A DNA stretch of 64,000 nt from Budorcas taxicolor (lineage: Eukaryota > Chordata > Mammalia > Artiodactyla > Bovidae), in assembly GCF_023091745.1 (NCBI RefSeq), contig NC_068934.1, positions 14,028,434 to 14,092,433 on the forward strand, written 5' to 3'. The translations under genes were made by a program, and so were the position numbers. Below are positions 31,149 through 43,869 of the stretch, in pieces; positions within the stretch are counted from its first letter, which is position 1; the number at the start of each line of letters is the position of its first letter. The notes beneath the pieces are model-generated. The model did no database searches and had not been told where the DNA came from. It saw nothing but the letters and a program-made list of their open reading frames with translations.

Positions 31149-32430
31149 AAGGCAAGGGCTAATAGTAGGACTTGGTAGAACTGGGATTTTTGATAAGAAT
31201 GACGGTGACAAAATCCTGAAATAATAGAGGCTTGGTGGCCGGGTTTAACAAAGTGGCTGTGATTACTCTCATGAATGCTAAGATTGTAGTGGTAGCTGCA
31301 GGGTTTGGCACATTGACTGTTGAAGAGATATGGAGATGGCTAATAGAACACAGCACCCTTAGGGGCATGATAGATTAAAAGTTGAAACAGTTATGCTCAA
31401 GTTATATAATCAAAGTGTATCAAGGTTGGATGATCAGGAAGCTGAGGGCAGATGCATCAGTGATAGGTTGTTTTCCCCTGCCTAGTTTTGGGATCTGAGA
31501 TAGTTCAAACTTGAATGTCCCAGACCACAGAAGAGGCCCAAACCCCAGAAAGAAACCCCAGAAAGAAAGATCCCAAAACACTATGATATGGATACATGGT
31601 AATGACTCCCCTATTGGAAATAGGTAGGGCTACTGATACATGGTGAGAACAAAAGTTAATATATTTGACATCGAGATAATCCACTGAGGCATCTTTGGGG
31701 AATCTCTCATACAATTTTAACCAAGGATAGTGCCCAGAGTCTAAGAAGGGCATGATCACTGAGAGTTAAGAATTCTCAAGGATGGAGGGTCTCTGTACCA
31801 GGTAAGCCATTTGGACCAGTGGAGGTACCAGTATGGGTAACAGAGGGAGAAGCTGATGAGTGTCAGCGCAGACTCAGGGCCAGCTGCAGTGGCATGGATT
31901 GTCTCACTAGTGTTTCTCTTAATGAAACATTTTCTCTCGGGAAAGAGACCAACCAGAATCTGGGGAAAATTGTTTCCAAAAATTATCTTATAAAGCACAA
32001 GAGACTGTAGATGTTGCTGTGCTGTGCCACCCTTCAGGACTCTGATTTACCCTTGCTGCAGAGAAGACGGTGGCTGCTCACAGCTGAGTCCCTCTCATGA
32101 ATTTATCTTCACTAAGTGGAGCAGTTTTGCCCAATGTCACTTTCTCCCCAAGAGCAGTCTACCTCCAATGACTGGTTAACCTGTGTGTAGCATCCTGATC
32201 AGTTTTGCTCAAGGCCAAATGATTCTGGCAGGCAGGGCCGTGCTAGCTCCAGAACTCTTTATAAGATCAGCTAAGACTTTAATTGTAACTGTATCGTAGC
32301 TTTGTTCCATGCTCAGTCCTACTAACTTCAGTCTCCAAAGGGGTTGATCCCAAGGATTCATCCTAATAAACTTCCCAGTAATGCCAGTCTCTCTCTCAAA
32401 GTCTGCTTTCTGAGGAGTTTGTTCTATTTT
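31149..32430 (+). mobile_element. Candidate eroded LTR-type element
   Basis: About 1.3 kb of complex sequence unlike the flanking AT-rich DNA. The last part has LTR-like features: a ttataagatcag TATA-like site near 32260, an aataaa signal near 32366 and a CTCTCTCAAAGTCTGC-type end. No gag or pol frame is readable. Tentative: I cannot name the family. Confidence 0.3.
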
Positions 32431-34544
32431 GTATAAATCACTACTGCAAAATAGTTGTATTTTATAGTATTGATTTGTGATTACCGTAAATATATGGGAA
32501 ACTCATTTGCACCCATGACTATGACTGAACTAAAAGCGCCATGTGGGCAAAAGCAGCATCAGTTTCACTCACCATGTCACTCCAATATTTGCTGAAGGCC
32601 TACATGGATAAATGCACCCAGGAATGAAAGAATGAAGTCCCTAGTCTAATACCAGCAGCATGGTAAGAGATCAGTATTTGATAATATTTGTGGTTACTAT
32701 TATTTGTTAGTATTATTAATGGGAATCTAATCCATAACAAATTTAGCAAGTTAATATTTTGATGGAAAATGAGTCTAGTTGGTTAATTGATAAACATATT
32801 GAGTTCCTAACATTGGTCAAAAACTGTTGGATTTTAATGATATAAAGATAAAACAATCTTTGGTATCAACCATCTTGAATTTTAATGAAGGATATTGGAA
32901 AATGACTTAGTTCGATGAGATCATTAGCATGGAAAATAATTAATGTAATAGAGTAAAGCTGGGACAAAAAAATGGATTTAAAATACTTGTAACTATGTGA
33001 AAAGTACGTAGAAAATCAGAAGAAAATACTCCAAAATGTAATAACTTTTGGAAAATTACAAGTGTTTTCTTCTTCAGAGTCCTTATATTTTTCATGATTT
33101 TTGAGAGTTTTACATTATTATTAATGGATATTACCATTTTTAAAATAAAAAATGATAGTGTTTTAGTAAATTTATGTTCCAGATGTATATGGGCTCAGAC
33201 TTCATTGTATTTGAATTACTTTCATGGCATGGTTTGCATTTTGTTTGAAGATATCAAATTCTTGATTTTATTCAGTTACATTCCTAAAGGGATACTTTAA
33301 ATATTCTTTCATCTTTCATCCTTTAAAAAACCAAGAAAAGTACAGTATATATCTTCATCTCCTTGTCATTATGAAATTTATAATTATGTTGTTAAATTAG
33401 AAAAGGTTAATATTTCTATATTTAAAACCAGAGAACATTTTTTAAATGGTTCCAAATTTACAGTATGCAAAATTCTCCTCCACACACAATTAATTTATGA
33501 TTCACTGAATAGCTCTGATATTTTGAATACAGATAGATTTATTAAAATGCATGGGCTATAATTTAATGGCTGGTTAGTTGGCACTCTTCCTAGTCCCCCA
33601 TTGTTGAACTTTAAAAATATGTTTTAATGAACAATTATCATTTTGTATTCATAAAGCATGTTGTTGAGAAAATAGCTGGAAAACATATTACCTAGATTAT
33701 GTAGATTTTTATCTTTTCCTGGTGATAGAAACTAAGATATTTGTCTCCTAAAATTTAGCCCTATGAGCAAAGTTTGTTATTTCTGAACTTGTTTACATTG
33801 TTCCAACCATATCTAGAAGTATTTTCAGAGCCAGTCATGGATTTGTGGGTTTAATTAATTATGTGACTCTTTAATTCTATTTTATATTCATCTTTTAAGT
33901 TTAATTAATATGTAAACCCACTGTAACATGATTATCAGAGTCAAAATAATTGAATTGCATAAAATGTGAACTCATAGCATTGCAAGGTTAATGACATGAA
34001 TAAGCTAGGTCTGTGATGCCACTAGACCAGGAGTTTGGTGCTGTCTGTGTCTTATCCAAATCGACGTTAGCCTTCCACAGTATCTTGCAGCTGGGTTGTA
34101 GTTGTTCATTCAAGCCTAAATGTTTATTGGGAAGATACTGGGTCTCCTGGCTGCTGGTATTTCTAGAATGGAGGGAGTAGACTTCAGGGATCTCATAGGT
34201 AGTTGGCACAGTTTCTCCATTCTGATATGGGAAAGTGGAGGCCCAAGAAAATTGGGATTATGGGAACCTACTTTCCTGCCTGGCCTTTTCCTCTAAGCCT
34301 TTCCTCCATTCCTATCGCTGAAGATGAAAATATTAGCCTACCACTATTTAAGAGTTGGAGCTGAGCAGAGGAGCTAAATTGCCCATGATATACCATTTTA
34401 ATATATACTATTTCTGAGCCTGTTACCAAGGTTTTATAGTATTAGTATCCTACAATGTACAAGATGTATTGGCAGGTTTAGATTTGAACAGAACTGAATA
34501 TATAGACAGATACAATGAAACACTGGATTGCCTTAATGATTCTT
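32431..34544. other. Unassigned AT-rich sequence
   Basis: 2.1 kb, AT-rich, no gene or named repeat. The longest ORFs are under 75 codons. Confidence 0.45.
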
Positions 34545-34770
34545 TAAATTATTTATTTTTCCATCAACAAATATTGCCTGTTTTGTCAGGCACTGTGCTA
34601 TACCTTAATCAATAATAGTGAACAACAACAACAAAAAGAAAACCCCTTATCCTCACAGAGGTCATTGTCTGATTGTCAAGAAAAGGTTGTAAATCAGCAA
34701 TTCTGTACTGAATAATAAGTGCTCTTGTGTCGTTGATAGAAGCTGTAAGAGTACAGAAGAATATTCCATT
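34545..34770 (-). mobile_element. L2-type fragment
   Basis: catcaacaaatattgcctg, tcaggcactgtgctataccttaa, agtgaacaacaac and the ccttatcctcacagagg block resemble a reversed L2 3' end. Confidence 0.55.
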
Positions 34771-35059
34771 GTAGGTGGAAAAAATTAGACATATGGAACC
34801 AGTAAGAGATGGGACCAGATTGAATAGGGCTGGTTATATATGGAATTTGGACCAATCCACAGTTTGAGTGAATACTTTAGTATACAGAACTTTCATGATA
34901 TTTCATTACATAGTTTATATAAGGGAAGGATGTTGGCAGTTGTGCACATGGCTTTCGAGGAGTTAGCAATTAGATTTGGTTTTTAAGACAGTGGTTAGAT
35001 TGACAAGTGAAGCCTGGGATCAGCCTCAGAGTATTTTTGACCTACTCTTCTGTATTAAG

Positions 35060-35273
35060 GTGTGCGTGCTCTGTCATTCAGCCTCTGCCTCTTTGAAACC
35101 CCATGGACTGTGGCCAGGCTCCTTGATCCATGGGATTTCCCAGGCAAGAGTACTAGAGCGGGTTGCCATTTCCTCCTCCAGGGGATCTTCCCAACCCAGG
35201 GATCGAACCCACGTCTCCTGTGTTTCCTGCCTTGGCAGGCATATTCTTTACTGCCCAAGCCCCCTGGGAAGCC
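35060..35273 (-). mobile_element. Bov-tA SINE
   Basis: Full-length reverse complement, from gtgtgcgtgctctgtcattc to the cccctgggaagcc head. Confidence 0.9.
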
Positions 35274-35917
35274 GATTATGTAGCAGAGTAGATGTGAATT
35301 TGTCTGCCTTTTCTCAAACATCTGCCTCACTTTGTGATTGTTCACTTGGACCTCTCAATTTACTTTGAGAGGAATAACAAATACTGTATTTATTTACAAT
35401 AAAGATTTCTCAAGAGGAAAAATCCATGTGTGAAAAAGAGAAATCCAGTCTTCCATACAGTTTCAGACCAGGTTTGAAATCCAAAGATCTTTGGCTGCCT
35501 CTGTTGTAAACAGGTTTTCTGGATCACATTTCTTCCTACTCTGACCTATTTTGTATAGATGCCAAACATCATCTTCAGACTAAGGTTATGAATCTAAAAT
35601 GCCCTAATGTGTGCATAAGTGTACATTGGATACACTTGTACATTCATGTGCAGACTTCCATTTCCAGAGGAAAAAAAAAAGAGATGTTAACTCTATTCAT
35701 GAACTGAGAAGAATTACCACCACCACCCCCCACCCCCCGCCAAGAGTGTCCCAGCAGTCTTCCCATCATATCTCACGACCCAGCATTGGGTCACAAGTCT
35801 GTGCCTGCAGGTCCAGTTCTTTAATTTGCAAGGGCAAAGTCAAAATGAAAGTTCAGGGCTCCTTGCTAAAAGTGAGGAATTTCAAGATGAAGATGACAAA
35901 GGACTAAACCAAACATG
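35274..35917. other. Unassigned sequence with C-rich tract
   Basis: A CCACC/C-rich tract lies at about 35716-35741. No gene; the 98-codon ORF here is unrecognisable. Confidence 0.35.
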
Positions 35918-36149
35918 TATGCGTGCATGCCAATCCAATTCAGTCATGTCCAACTCTCTGTGATCCCATGAACTATAGCCTGCCAGGCTCCTCTGTCCAT
36001 GGGATTCTCCAGGCAAGAATGCTGGAGAGGGTTGCCATTTCCTCCTCCAGGGAATCTTCTTTCAATCTCAGGGATTGAACCCGCATCTCTTATGTCTCCT
36101 GCATTGATGGGCAGGTTCCTTACCACTATTATCACCTGGGAAGGCCAAG
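35918..36149 (-). mobile_element. Bov-tA SINE
   Basis: Full-length reverse complement with 9-bp direct repeats differing at one base: CCAAACATG at 35909-35917 and CCAAGCATG at 36150-36158. Confidence 0.9.
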
Positions 36150-36158
36150 CCAAGCATG

Positions 36159-36778
36159 AGGCCCTTCTAAATATGCCCAGGAAAGTCAGTCTTTTCTGCC
36201 TCAACAGATCAGCTGGCAAGGACAGTGCGTTTAGCATGTTTGGCCTGAATGATGAAGATTCACACTCTAGGGATAGAAGATATCTTGCCCCCCATGAAAG
36301 ATGTGTCCTCTGTAAGAGAACATGAACTCAGGCTTCTGTTATGAACGAAAGTGGAACCAATGCTTGTTGTACAGACAATCCTGGTTTGTTACCCAGGATT
36401 TTATGAATTTGGAGTTATATTCTCCTGGAAGGAGAAAACAATGTTAACTCCCAAATATCATAAATCATGTTGAAAAATGAAAACAGCTCCTATTTAAATG
36501 AAAAAAGTAAGTGGAAAGACCTATTGGCTTTGATTTTTAATTATTCATAAGCAATAATGATCAAACAGTATGCCTAAGCATGTACTCCTGGTGAACTATT
36601 AATATACAACTAGGAAGTTTATATCCTCACACCCATCACAATTGATAAAAACTACGACTGGGATGACAGATACAGGTTGTGATCAGAGTCTGATTTCAAG
36701 GTGGGCTGCAAGCCTCCACAAACAGGAGAACATTCCAAAACAGATATAATCAGGTGTTCATTTCATTTCTGTGGACGT
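36159..36778. other. Unassigned sequence
   Basis: No gene or named repeat. Confidence 0.35.
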
Positions 36779-36999
36779 TTAGTCCCAGGTGGCTTAGTGG
36801 TAAAAGAATCTGCCTGCCCATGCGGGAGACTCAAGAGATGCAGATTCAAGCCCTGAATGAAGATGGAAGGAAGATCCCCTGGAGTAGGAAATGGCAACCC
36901 ACTCCAGTATTCTTGCAGGAAAATTCCATGGGCAGAGGAGCCTGGCGGGCTATAGCCCGTGAGGTCTCGAAAAGTCAGACATGACTGAGCACACACTTA
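36779..36999 (+). mobile_element. Bov-tA SINE
   Basis: Full-length, slightly rearranged middle (ccctgaatgaagatggaagg in place of the usual ccctgggttgggaag). Confidence 0.9.
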
Positions 37000-37036
37000 C
37001 TTTCCCTAAATTAGAGATTGATTCATATGTGTAATT

Positions 37037-37250
37037 AGGGCTTCCCAAGTGGTTCAGTGATATAGAATCCGCCTGCCAATGCAGGAGACACAGGAGATGT
37101 GGGTTCGGTCCCTGGGTGGGGAAGATCCCCGGAGGAGGAAATGCAATCCACTTCTGCATTCTTACCTGGAGAATCCCATGGACAGAGAGAAGCCTGGCAG
37201 GCCACAGTCCATGGGTTTGCAAAGAGTCAGACATGACTTAGTGACTGAGG
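37037..37250 (+). mobile_element. Bov-tA SINE
   Basis: Full-length, same orientation as the previous copy and 37 bp away. Confidence 0.9.
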
Positions 37251-37261
37251 AGAAGTCACAC

Positions 37262-37470
37262 ACAGGAGAAGGAAAGATCATTTATTGAATATCTGCTGTC
37301 TGTCAGATGCTCACTTGTGCTTCACTATGCCATGCAATGCATTCAAAACTCGTGTGAAATAGATCTAATTATTCTCATTTTGTGAGTAAGAAAGATTCTA
37401 AACTCCATCTCCAAGGTGAGTAACTCAGCTGTGTCTGACTCCAAAGGCCAAACTTACCCGATTTGGTTTT
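37262..37470 (-). mobile_element. MIR-like fragment
   Basis: aagatcatttattgaatatctgc, then ctaattattctcattttgtgag and agtaactcagctgtgtctgactccaaaggcc resemble L2/MIR in reverse complement. Confidence 0.45.
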
Positions 37471-37508
37471 TATGGTCCAGACTCATCTTTAGAAATATTT
37501 GATCTGAG

Positions 37509-37621
37509 GGACTTCCTTGGTTCAGTGGTTAAGATTCTGTACTCCCAATGCAGGCGACACAGGTTTGATTCCTGGTTGGGGAACTAGGATCCTACATGCC
37601 ACCTGGCACAGCCAAAAAGGT
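37509..37621 (+). mobile_element. CHR SINE with 16-bp TSD
   Basis: CHR head and body (gacttccttggttcagtgg to tgccacctggcacagcc) with a minimal A-tail. Perfect 16-bp TSDs AAATATTTGATCTGAG at 37493-37508 and 37622-37637. Confidence 0.95.
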
Positions 37622-37637
37622 AAATATTTGATCTGAG

Positions 37638-38130
37638 ATTGTGGGGAATTTGATCTGATTGTCACATCCTTGTCTAAGGCTGGTCTGTCTTTTCAAAACG
37701 GCTCTTCATCAACGTCTTGAAAGTCATGGAATGCCAATCCTTGCTACAAATACAGACAAACTGAGATGGAAAGAAATATGTTTTAGGGAAGATTTTTCAA
37801 GAAACATTACAAGAACACAAAAGAAAATAGACTTAATTATAGAGGATGTGTAAAATTTTGCATATGTTGAGTTAGCTACTATAGCTTTAGGGTGTAAAAA
37901 GGCAAGCCAGAGGGGAATATACTGAGGGAATGAGGGAGGGATCAAGCATTCATGAAAGGTTCTGCTATGTAGTTCTTAAAGAATAATCTTTCCTGAGTGT
38001 GATGTTTATAAAGCTTTTAGACTGGAGTTGACTGATAGCCGTATAGAAAAATCGTGTTTAAGAGAAGACACTGAAGAACAATGATTCTCTACACTTTCTT
38101 AGGCAGATATGCGGAAGTGGTTATGGGCAT
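37638..38130. other. Unassigned sequence
   Basis: No gene or named repeat. Confidence 0.35.
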
Positions 38131-38350
38131 GGATTGAATTGCATCCTCCCAAAATCGAAATGTTGAAGTTCTAACCCCAAGTGCCTAAAAATGTGGCTGT
38201 TTGGAAATCAGGTTGGTTCAGATGTAATTAGCTAAGAAAATAAGGTCATTAGAGTGGGCTCTAATCCAATATAGCTGATGTCTTTATTAAAAGAGGAAAT
38301 TTGGACCCAGCAAGAGAGATGCATAGAAGGAAAATGATGTGAAAAGATAT
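38131..38350 (+). mobile_element. MLT1/MST-like LTR fragment
   Basis: Begins gattgaattgcatcctccc, then aaatgttgaagttctaacccc, aataaggtcattagagtgggc, tctaatccaatat and gaggaaatttggac. This is the 5' half of a MaLR LTR; the 3' half is absent. Confidence 0.7.
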
Positions 38351-41124
38351 AGATCAGTACAAAAATTCTTTTTTCCCCTGTTACATTAAATCTGCTTTAA
38401 ATTTACCCATTGAGTTCTTTGTTTCAGTAACCATATATTTTCTGCTCTCACATTTCATGGGTCTCTCTTTTCTGACATATTGTCATTGTATATAATTTGT
38501 AGTTACCTTCTGAAGTTGTTATGTTTGTTCTTAACTCCTTGAGCAAACATGCCTAAAAGTTTCATGAAATAAATCCTCTAATTACAATATCCGAGTCTAT
38601 TTATGTCACTTGTTTATATTTCCCCTGCTGATTTTACCTCCAGTTACCTGTTACCCAGCTTGCATGACTGACTTTGATCTTGTGTTTGAAAATTTACTTG
38701 AAAATTAATTTGAGCACAGTTTGATATTCTCCTCCTACAGAAAAGAGGGGTTATATCGTGTTTAAGTCCACAGGGTGCCTGAAGACAAGGATAGTGTGCA
38801 AACCATGTTTCCAAGTTACAGCTTTAAGGTTTTCCTCATGATTTAAATCATGTGAACAAAAGAGGTAGAAGTGTGGGTTTTCCTGCCTTTTTTTTTTTTT
38901 ATGGTTTATCTTTACTGACACGGTACAGAGCCTTTTCTGGTCCCATCATGAAACTTAGATTCAGCCAGTTTCTGTCCCCCTGGCCACTGCAGGCTGCCCC
39001 AGAGCACAGAACAACCCCACAGATAATAATACTGTCACAGTAATAGCCAAATGCTCTGAGGACTAAAGTGGTGCTCAGAGTCCAACTCCTCCCCTTGGGA
39101 TTGTGGTGTCTCCTGGATCTTGACCTTACCAATTGCACGGTGTGTGTTTAGCTTCTTGATACTTTAATGAAAGGTGCGCTTCTTATTTCATTCACCTTTG
39201 AAAAATATTTCAGCACAAGGGTTGCTCCAAATGACATAGCCTACAATTACTTAAAGTAGAAGCTTCAATTTTCTGTGAATTACAAAATATTCAAAGCTTC
39301 CTTTTATATTTGGTACTGGTACAAAACATATTTCAAGTCATTTTATTGATTCTAAAAGAACATAATTTTCTGTGTTTAAATTATAAATCTCTCAATATTT
39401 GAGCTTTTCATAACTTTCATGATTGGCATAGGACCACATGAGTGCTTAATGATTTGAATGAAAGAATGAATCAGTAAATGCAATCTGTCAGGTCATAATT
39501 AAATTATGAAGTGTCATCATTTGAAAATGTCACAGAAAACAGGAGTATGGCAGGTAGTAAAATTATTCTACTTCTATTGCAAAGGAAAAAAAAACCAAAG
39601 TAACCAAACTAACATCAACACATTCAGATGCCAGATGTCGTTTTCTTTCTCTTTGTATCTAGATAGAACAGTTTCAGTCTCTGATTTTATATACTATTGA
39701 AAGACGAAGTGTCACCATAAAATTCGAGAAGTTCTTGCATAATCAAACTCGAGAGTTGGGTTTCTTCCTTCTTTGGGTTTCTTCCTTCTTTGGGACATCC
39801 AGCTTACTTTACACAATGTCTCTTTACTCTGGACATGGTCCCTGTCGTGTCCACCCGGATTCAGAACTCAGGCTCCTCTGCTATCTCCTTATCCAAGCTC
39901 AGATTCTCACTTGCATTTGTGTTTTTGCTTGATAACTTGGTATCTGGCTGTTTTTCCTCCTACAAGTTTACTATGATCTTTTTCTTATATCTGGATTATT
40001 TGAAAACATGAGCTGTATATCATATTCTGATATAGATAGACCACATTTTACTTTAATCTTCTATTTTGGGAAAGTTTAAAGCATTTCCTATTTATCTGTA
40101 ACATAAATAGCTATTCAATAAATGTATTGGCAGATAAATGTTAGTCTAATTTTTATCTGTTATTCAGTGTGAAATTATTTCTAGAGAAGAAATTGCAAGC
40201 TAATTATTACATGAACTTGTTAAAGGATCTAAATACATATTCCAAAATACTTCTCCATATGTTGTAAAGATTTACACTCTCTCTCTTAATGCACATTTTA
40301 TGCCACAATTAGCAAAATTAATTCTTTTTTTAAATTGCTAATCAGGTAGATTAAAACAGTACATCATTTTTGAATGTACATTATTTTGACAACAAATGAA
40401 GTATTTTGTTATGTTCTGGCCTGGTAAAATAACTTGTAAGTTTATGTTTCACAAAGAATTCTGTTAGTATGTGTAAATCAGTGGATTGTGGCATATAATC
40501 TGTGTCCCATTCATAAAGACTTTATTGACAAGGAATCTTGGAGAAGACTTCTTCTTTGTGCCTCAGTGTGACTGAGAAAATGAAAAGGGCTACTGAATTT
40601 GTCTGAAATCCATTGTCTTATTCAAGACTGTGCTGTCAACAGAATCCGTCAGAGGAAAACAAACATCACATTTAGGATGTGATTAAAATTCATGTGCGCA
40701 GGACCATACGATTTCCTAGAAATAAAATGGAACAAATACCAATAAGCGTGGTTTCATAAAAGAGTCCAAGGAAAAGATATGTTTGAAATTGCCTAGGTAT
40801 GGGGAAATCTGTGTCTGTCTAAAAGTCTTCAACTTCAGGCTGATCCAGATTACAGGGCCACTTCTCTCTGTATCCTTACCGTTAAGATTTGACATTCAGA
40901 TATGAAATGTACTTGAGTGAGATGCTGCAAGCAGTTAGCCTTTATTGTAACCACATGTATTTATAAGAGAGAGAGAGAGTCTGTGACTGATGATAATTTT
41001 TCTTAACCTTTTCTCCCTAAGTTTTCATGCTTTGTTATACATACTTTTTCCACGGTATCAACACAGGACTAAATTTGACTTCAGGAAAAAAAAAGAAAAA
41101 AGAAGGAAAGGGAACATTACATTG
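38351..41124. other. Unassigned AT-rich sequence
   Basis: 2.8 kb, AT-rich. Contains a T-run at 38889-38900 and a 17-bp tandem duplication at 39758-39791 (TGGGTTTCTTCCTTCTT twice). No supported gene. Confidence 0.45.
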
Positions 41125-41310
41125 AAACCTAAGCTCTGTCACCGTCTTATTATTTTTGATTAGACTGATTCCTATCCTTGCTCTGAGTCTCAGTTTCCAT
41201 ATATTAAAATGTGGATAATAGCATTCTCCTTGCCTTTCATATAGGATTGCTTTGATGATCAAATGTGACATAAATAAAAGAGCATTTCAAACTTTGAAAG
41301 TGTTTAAGAA
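41125..41310 (+). mobile_element. MIR
   Basis: gctctgagtctcagtttcc, aaaatgtggataatagc, aggattgctttgatgatcaaatg and aagagcatttcaaactttg match the plus-strand MIR. Confidence 0.6.
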
Positions 41311-42384
41311 GCTTGAAAAACATAAGGTTTTATTTTTCCTTCAGTTAGAAAGCCCCACTCCTTGGGTAGGTGGTAGATTACTATGCTATCATTAAGATCT
41401 GACTTATTAAAAGCAATTGCACCCTTGCTGGGTATGAATAGATAGTTGTGAAGACTTCAAGACATTTCACCAAGAAAAAGGCATAGAATAGCAATAGATT
41501 GTGGATTCACAAGCTTGTCTGCTTATTTTTAAATGCCAAGGTTTAAATCCCTTTTGAGTAGGGGTGGCACTAGTGATCAGAAGAGCACTGAGCCATCACT
41601 TTGACATGGCAACAGCCCAAAAGACACTATCACAGGGATGGGTAATATTTTTAAATGATCATATTACCATTAATCTGGTGCTGAGTATTCTCTCTGCCTA
41701 GAACAAAGACTGCAGCAGCTGGAATTCAGAGCCGAATTGGGACGTCCAGCAGGTATTTTTGACACATAATGTGCTTTTGAAACAGCATGGTCTCTCTTGA
41801 TAACAGATGATACAAAGGCATCCTTCTGGTGCAGAGGGGCGGGGAGAGAAAGAGCCTCACTCAAAAGGAGAAAAGGTGGATCCTTCAAAGATAGCTCAGC
41901 CTAGTCTTATCCTGCTTCTATTTCTTCCAGGAAAAAAAAAAAAATTATCTTCTGTATGTTGAATCACCAGAGATTTGCTGTTTTTTTTTTTTTCCATTGG
42001 CTAAAACACATTTTGTAAGTTTTCCGTCCTTGGCTATGGGGTTATGAGGGTTCTTGGATGACGTCAGTATTTGAAAACTTTTGTTTGAAGAAGAAAATAC
42101 ACATGGCAGTGATTTCCATTTATGGCACTGAATCCTTTATGGTCAAGCATTTGAGAAAGTCCAGCTTAAAACATGCTGATGATATTTTATAATTTTCTTG
42201 CCCTCCAGTTAAAATGTCATCTATATCATCACATTTTATTTATTTTTTACTCTCCAATCTTTTCATTTAAACTATTGTTCCTGGTCTTCTTGCCCATTCT
42301 TAAGGCTGAAAATGATTCTCATATCCTACATCATAAAAATACTTCCTTTGATTCTATTTCTTTTTTAAATGCTAAAGTAAGCTG
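41311..42384. other. Unassigned sequence with an A-run/T-run pair
   Basis: A13 at 41932-41944 and T13 at 41981-41993. No gene; the rest is not assigned. Confidence 0.4.
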
Positions 42385-42582
42385 GTTTAAGTATGAGCTT
42401 TGGAATCTGGCAGATCTAGGTCTGAGTTTCTACATCCGTCCTTAAAAATCTCTGTGACTTTATTTAATGCCCCCAAGACTTAGTTTTCCTATCTGTAAAG
42501 TGAGCGTGATGGTAGTACATATTTCAAAGGGCTGTGAGGGTTAAATTAGATATGGCATGTGGCCTGACACATTTAAGCACTT
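42385..42582 (+). mobile_element. MIR interrupted at its 3' end by L1
   Basis: gagctttggaatctggcagatc, ctctgtgactttattt, cttagttttcctatctgtaaag, gggctgtgagggttaaattaga and cctgacacatttaagcac. The L1 at 42583 inserted at this point. Confidence 0.75.
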
Positions 42583-42849
42583 AAAAAAAAATTATCGGAG
42601 TATAGTTGCTTTACAATGTTGTGTTAATTTCTACTCTATAGCACAGTGAATCACCCCTACATATACCTATATGCACTCTTTCTTGGATTTCCTTCCACTT
42701 AGGTCACCGCACAGCACTGAGTATATTCTCATCAGTCATCGATTTTACACACAGTAGTATGCATGTGTCTATTCCAACCTCCCAATGCATCCCACCCCTT
42801 CTCCTCCCCTGTTATCCATGTTTGTTCTCTGTGTCTGTGTCTCTCTTGC
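42583..42849 (-). mobile_element. 5'-truncated L1 3' end
   Basis: Reverse-complement L1 3' UTR (agttgctttacaatgttgtg, ttcttggatttccttccactt, accgcacagcactgag). Perfect 10-bp TSDs TTAAGCACTT at 42573-42582 and 42850-42859. The expected T-run at the left edge is instead an A-run. Confidence 0.88.
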
Positions 42850-42934
42850 TTAAGCACTTTTCTTAATTTGCCACAGCAATTCTTCATGAATATACGTCTT
42901 AAGTGCAAGGAAGTGTCTCGTTTGTTTGTTCACT

Positions 42935-43010
42935 GCTATACTCACGCTGCCTAGAATAGTGTCTGGCACATAATAGGTGCTCAATAAGTGTTTTGGTGAA
43001 TGACTGAAAA
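42935..43010 (+). mobile_element. L2 3' end
   Basis: gctgcctagaatagtgtctggc, ataataggtgctcaataagtg and gtgaatgactg are the L2 terminal text. Confidence 0.7.
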
Positions 43011-43094
43011 AAATAGATGAATAATCTACGCTTACAATCTCTATATCATCTCTTACCCTTCACCAGCCATAGGAAGGGAGAGACCTTAATGTAA

Positions 43095-43325
43095 TGCCTA
43101 AGAGCTAGCTGGCCCGTCTTCAGATATCAGAAATGACAGCTGGCCTGTCATTTACAAGTTGTAAGATTATAAGCAAATTTCTCCATCTCTTTAGGCAACA
43201 GTTTCCTCACCTGTAGAATGTGGATAGAATGGTATTCCCTCTGTTCTAGGGTTGTGAGGATTGAGGAATTAATACTTGCAAAGCCCTCAGGAAGGCATAG
43301 GTTACATCACAAGCACTGTGGGAGC
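43095..43325 (+). mobile_element. MIR
   Basis: ctccatctctttaggcaacag, tttcctcacctgtagaatg, ctagggttgtgaggattgagg and ttgcaaagccctcaggaagg follow the MIR order. Confidence 0.65.
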
Positions 43326-43757
43326 ATTTGCTGCTATTTTAACCAGACTCACTCATCATTTTGTTCATCATTATTTTATACCAGTTTCTGTCCTGGATGG
43401 AACTTTTTAAAGGTTTTTCATGTCTCTGCGTTATTTACTCTTATTTCCCCAAGCTGGACTATGGCACCGTCATATAGTAACTGTTAAACACATGTGCTTT
43501 CTATGAGTATTCCTCCCCATGGCTTAAATAACTCTTCAAAAGATTTCCAGGCATCCCCTCTCATTCCGTTTGTCCCAGAACATCCCACATGTAGAACCCT
43601 CTCTTTGACATCCAAATGTTCATTTCCAATAGCTAATGCAAAAACTCGTATGTATTAATAACTTGCTCATAAACCGTCCATTCCAAAGACTGTCTTATAC
43701 CGTGTCCTAGAGTTTCTATCTTATTTAATGATGAAAAAAGTACCAATACCACCTCTC
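43326..43757. other. Unassigned sequence
   Basis: No gene or named repeat. Confidence 0.35.
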
Positions 43758-43839
43758 ATGGGCAGAGGAGCCTGGTAGGCTGCAGTCCATGGGGTTGCAA
43801 AGAGTCGGACATGACTGAGCGACTGCATTTCACTTTCAC
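43758..43839 (+). mobile_element. 5'-truncated Bov-A SINE
   Basis: Only the final ~80 bp: catgggcagaggagcctgg to gagcgactgcatttcactttc. Confidence 0.85.
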
Positions 43840-43869
43840 CCTACACGACAGCTGTCTGTAAGATTTTGA

